From Clostridiaceae bacterium (GTDB lineage: Bacteria > Bacillota > Clostridia > Saccharofermentanales > Fastidiosipilaceae), in contig JAAYZH010000263.1 in assembly GCA_012514965.1 (NCBI GenBank), positions 1 to 5,873 on the forward strand: a stretch of DNA of 5,873 nt, given 5' to 3'. The translations under genes were made by a program, and so were the position numbers. Of the stretch, positions 5,396 to 5,873 are shown one piece after another. Position 1 is the stretch's first letter. Each line of letters begins with the position of its first letter. A model generated the notes under the pieces. That model ran no database searches, was not told where the DNA came from, and saw only the letters and a program-made list of their open reading frames with translations.

Positions 5396-5873
5396 GTGGC
5401 AGAAAAAAATCGAATCTACATAGCAATTGACTTGAAGTCTTTTTACGCGTCCGTCGAATGCATGGAGCGCGGTCTTGACCCCAATACCACGAATCTCGTG
5501 GTCGCCGATAGCAGCCGGACCGAGAAGACGATTTGCCTGGCTGTTTCGCCATCACTGAAGTCTCATGGCATTCCGGGGCGAGCCAGACTCTTTGAAGTGG
5601 TCCAGAAAGTCCGCGAAGCAAACGCTCTGCGCAAGCGCAACGCCCCGAGGCGCGTGTTTACGGGCGAATCCTATGACAGCACAGTGCTCGAGTCCTCACC
5701 CGAGCTGGCAATCTCTTATATCGCAGCGCGACCGCAAATGGCTCTCTATATGGAGTACAGCACCCGAATTTACAATATTTATTTGAAGTATGTTGCCCCT
5801 GAAGACATTCACGTCTACTCCATCGATGAAGTGTTTATCGATGTCACCTCGTACCTGAACACCTACCAGCTCA
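5396..5873 (+). CDS. Y-family DNA polymerase (UmuC/DinB-like), N-terminal part
   Basis: The first 159 codons of a translesion DNA polymerase that continues past the right edge. Such enzymes copy across damaged template with low fidelity and lack proofreading. The first motif, I-A-I-D-L-K-S-F-Y-A-S-V-E (residues 9-21), carries the metal-binding Asp12 and an aromatic steric gate at Tyr17, with the D-x-N/K-x-F-Y form seen in UmuC. The second catalytic motif, Y-S-I-D-E-V-F-I-D-V-T (141-151), carries the Asp144-Glu145 pair. The intervening R-T-E-K-T-I-C-L-A-V-S-P-S-L-K (41-55) and Y-S-T-R-I-Y-N-I-Y-L-K-Y (121-132) blocks are typical of the clostridial UmuC-like branch. All visible active-site residues are intact. 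Roughly a third to a half of a usual family protein is visible, so the little-finger domain and any beta-clamp motif are unseen. It starts with GTG and diverges from the DUF4177 gene. No LexA box of the GAAC-N4-GTTC type is found upstream. Confidence 0.93.
   Translation, partial: MAEKNRIYIAIDLKSFYASVECMERGLDPNTTNLVVADSSRTEKTICLAVSPSLKSHGIPGRARLFEVVQKVREANALRKRNAPRRVFTGESYDSTVLESSPELAISYIAARPQMALYMEYSTRIYNIYLKYVAPEDIHVYSIDEVFIDVTSYLNTYQL

Noticed and set aside
5163..5621. Minus-strand open frame of 152 codons across the divergent region
   Set aside because: It overlaps the polymerase coding region and both promoters, and its translation resembles no family.

Overview
The window looks like a bacterial chromosome segment, most plausibly from a GC-rich member of the Clostridia (Bacillota). 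This is an inference from four things: strong AGGAGG-type ribosome binding sites, a UmuC-like Y-family polymerase of the type common in gut Clostridia, a DUF4177 small protein, and a large membrane protein with an N-terminal zinc ribbon. No rRNA, tRNA or marker gene is present to fix the taxon.

Layout from left to right. Positions 1-191 are non-coding and hold 2.7 copies of a 71-bp tandem repeat with internal dyad symmetry; the array may continue beyond the left edge. A clear intrinsic terminator (about 231-265) follows and ends the minus-strand gene at 321-1988. That gene encodes a 555-residue acyl-CoA synthetase of the AMP-forming, medium-chain-like type, with all core adenylation motifs present but a His in place of the usual Gly in the T-G-D motif. 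Upstream of it is a 258-bp intergenic stretch (1989-2246) with a short inverted repeat in the leader and a probable terminator (2184-2212) for the next transcription unit.

Positions 2247-5166 hold two minus-strand genes separated by 37 bp and probably co-transcribed: a 69-residue DUF4177 protein (4957-5166), then an 890-residue protein (2247-4919). The large protein has an N-terminal CxxC...CxxC zinc ribbon, a proline-rich linker built from 12-13 residue repeats, one strong membrane segment, and about 750 residues predicted to lie outside the membrane. Its function is unknown.

The last gene (5396 to beyond the right edge, plus strand) starts with GTG and is a translesion DNA polymerase of the Y family; only its first 159 codons are in view. 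It diverges from the DUF4177 gene. The 229-bp divergent region carries two outward-facing perfect TATAAT boxes that lie in the arms of an 11-bp perfect inverted repeat, so the repair polymerase and the DUF4177/zinc-ribbon pair may be controlled together. That regulatory arrangement, the uncharacterised zinc-ribbon membrane protein and the 71-bp repeat array are the least explained parts of the window. I do not see a mobile element, CRISPR array or recognisable defence system.
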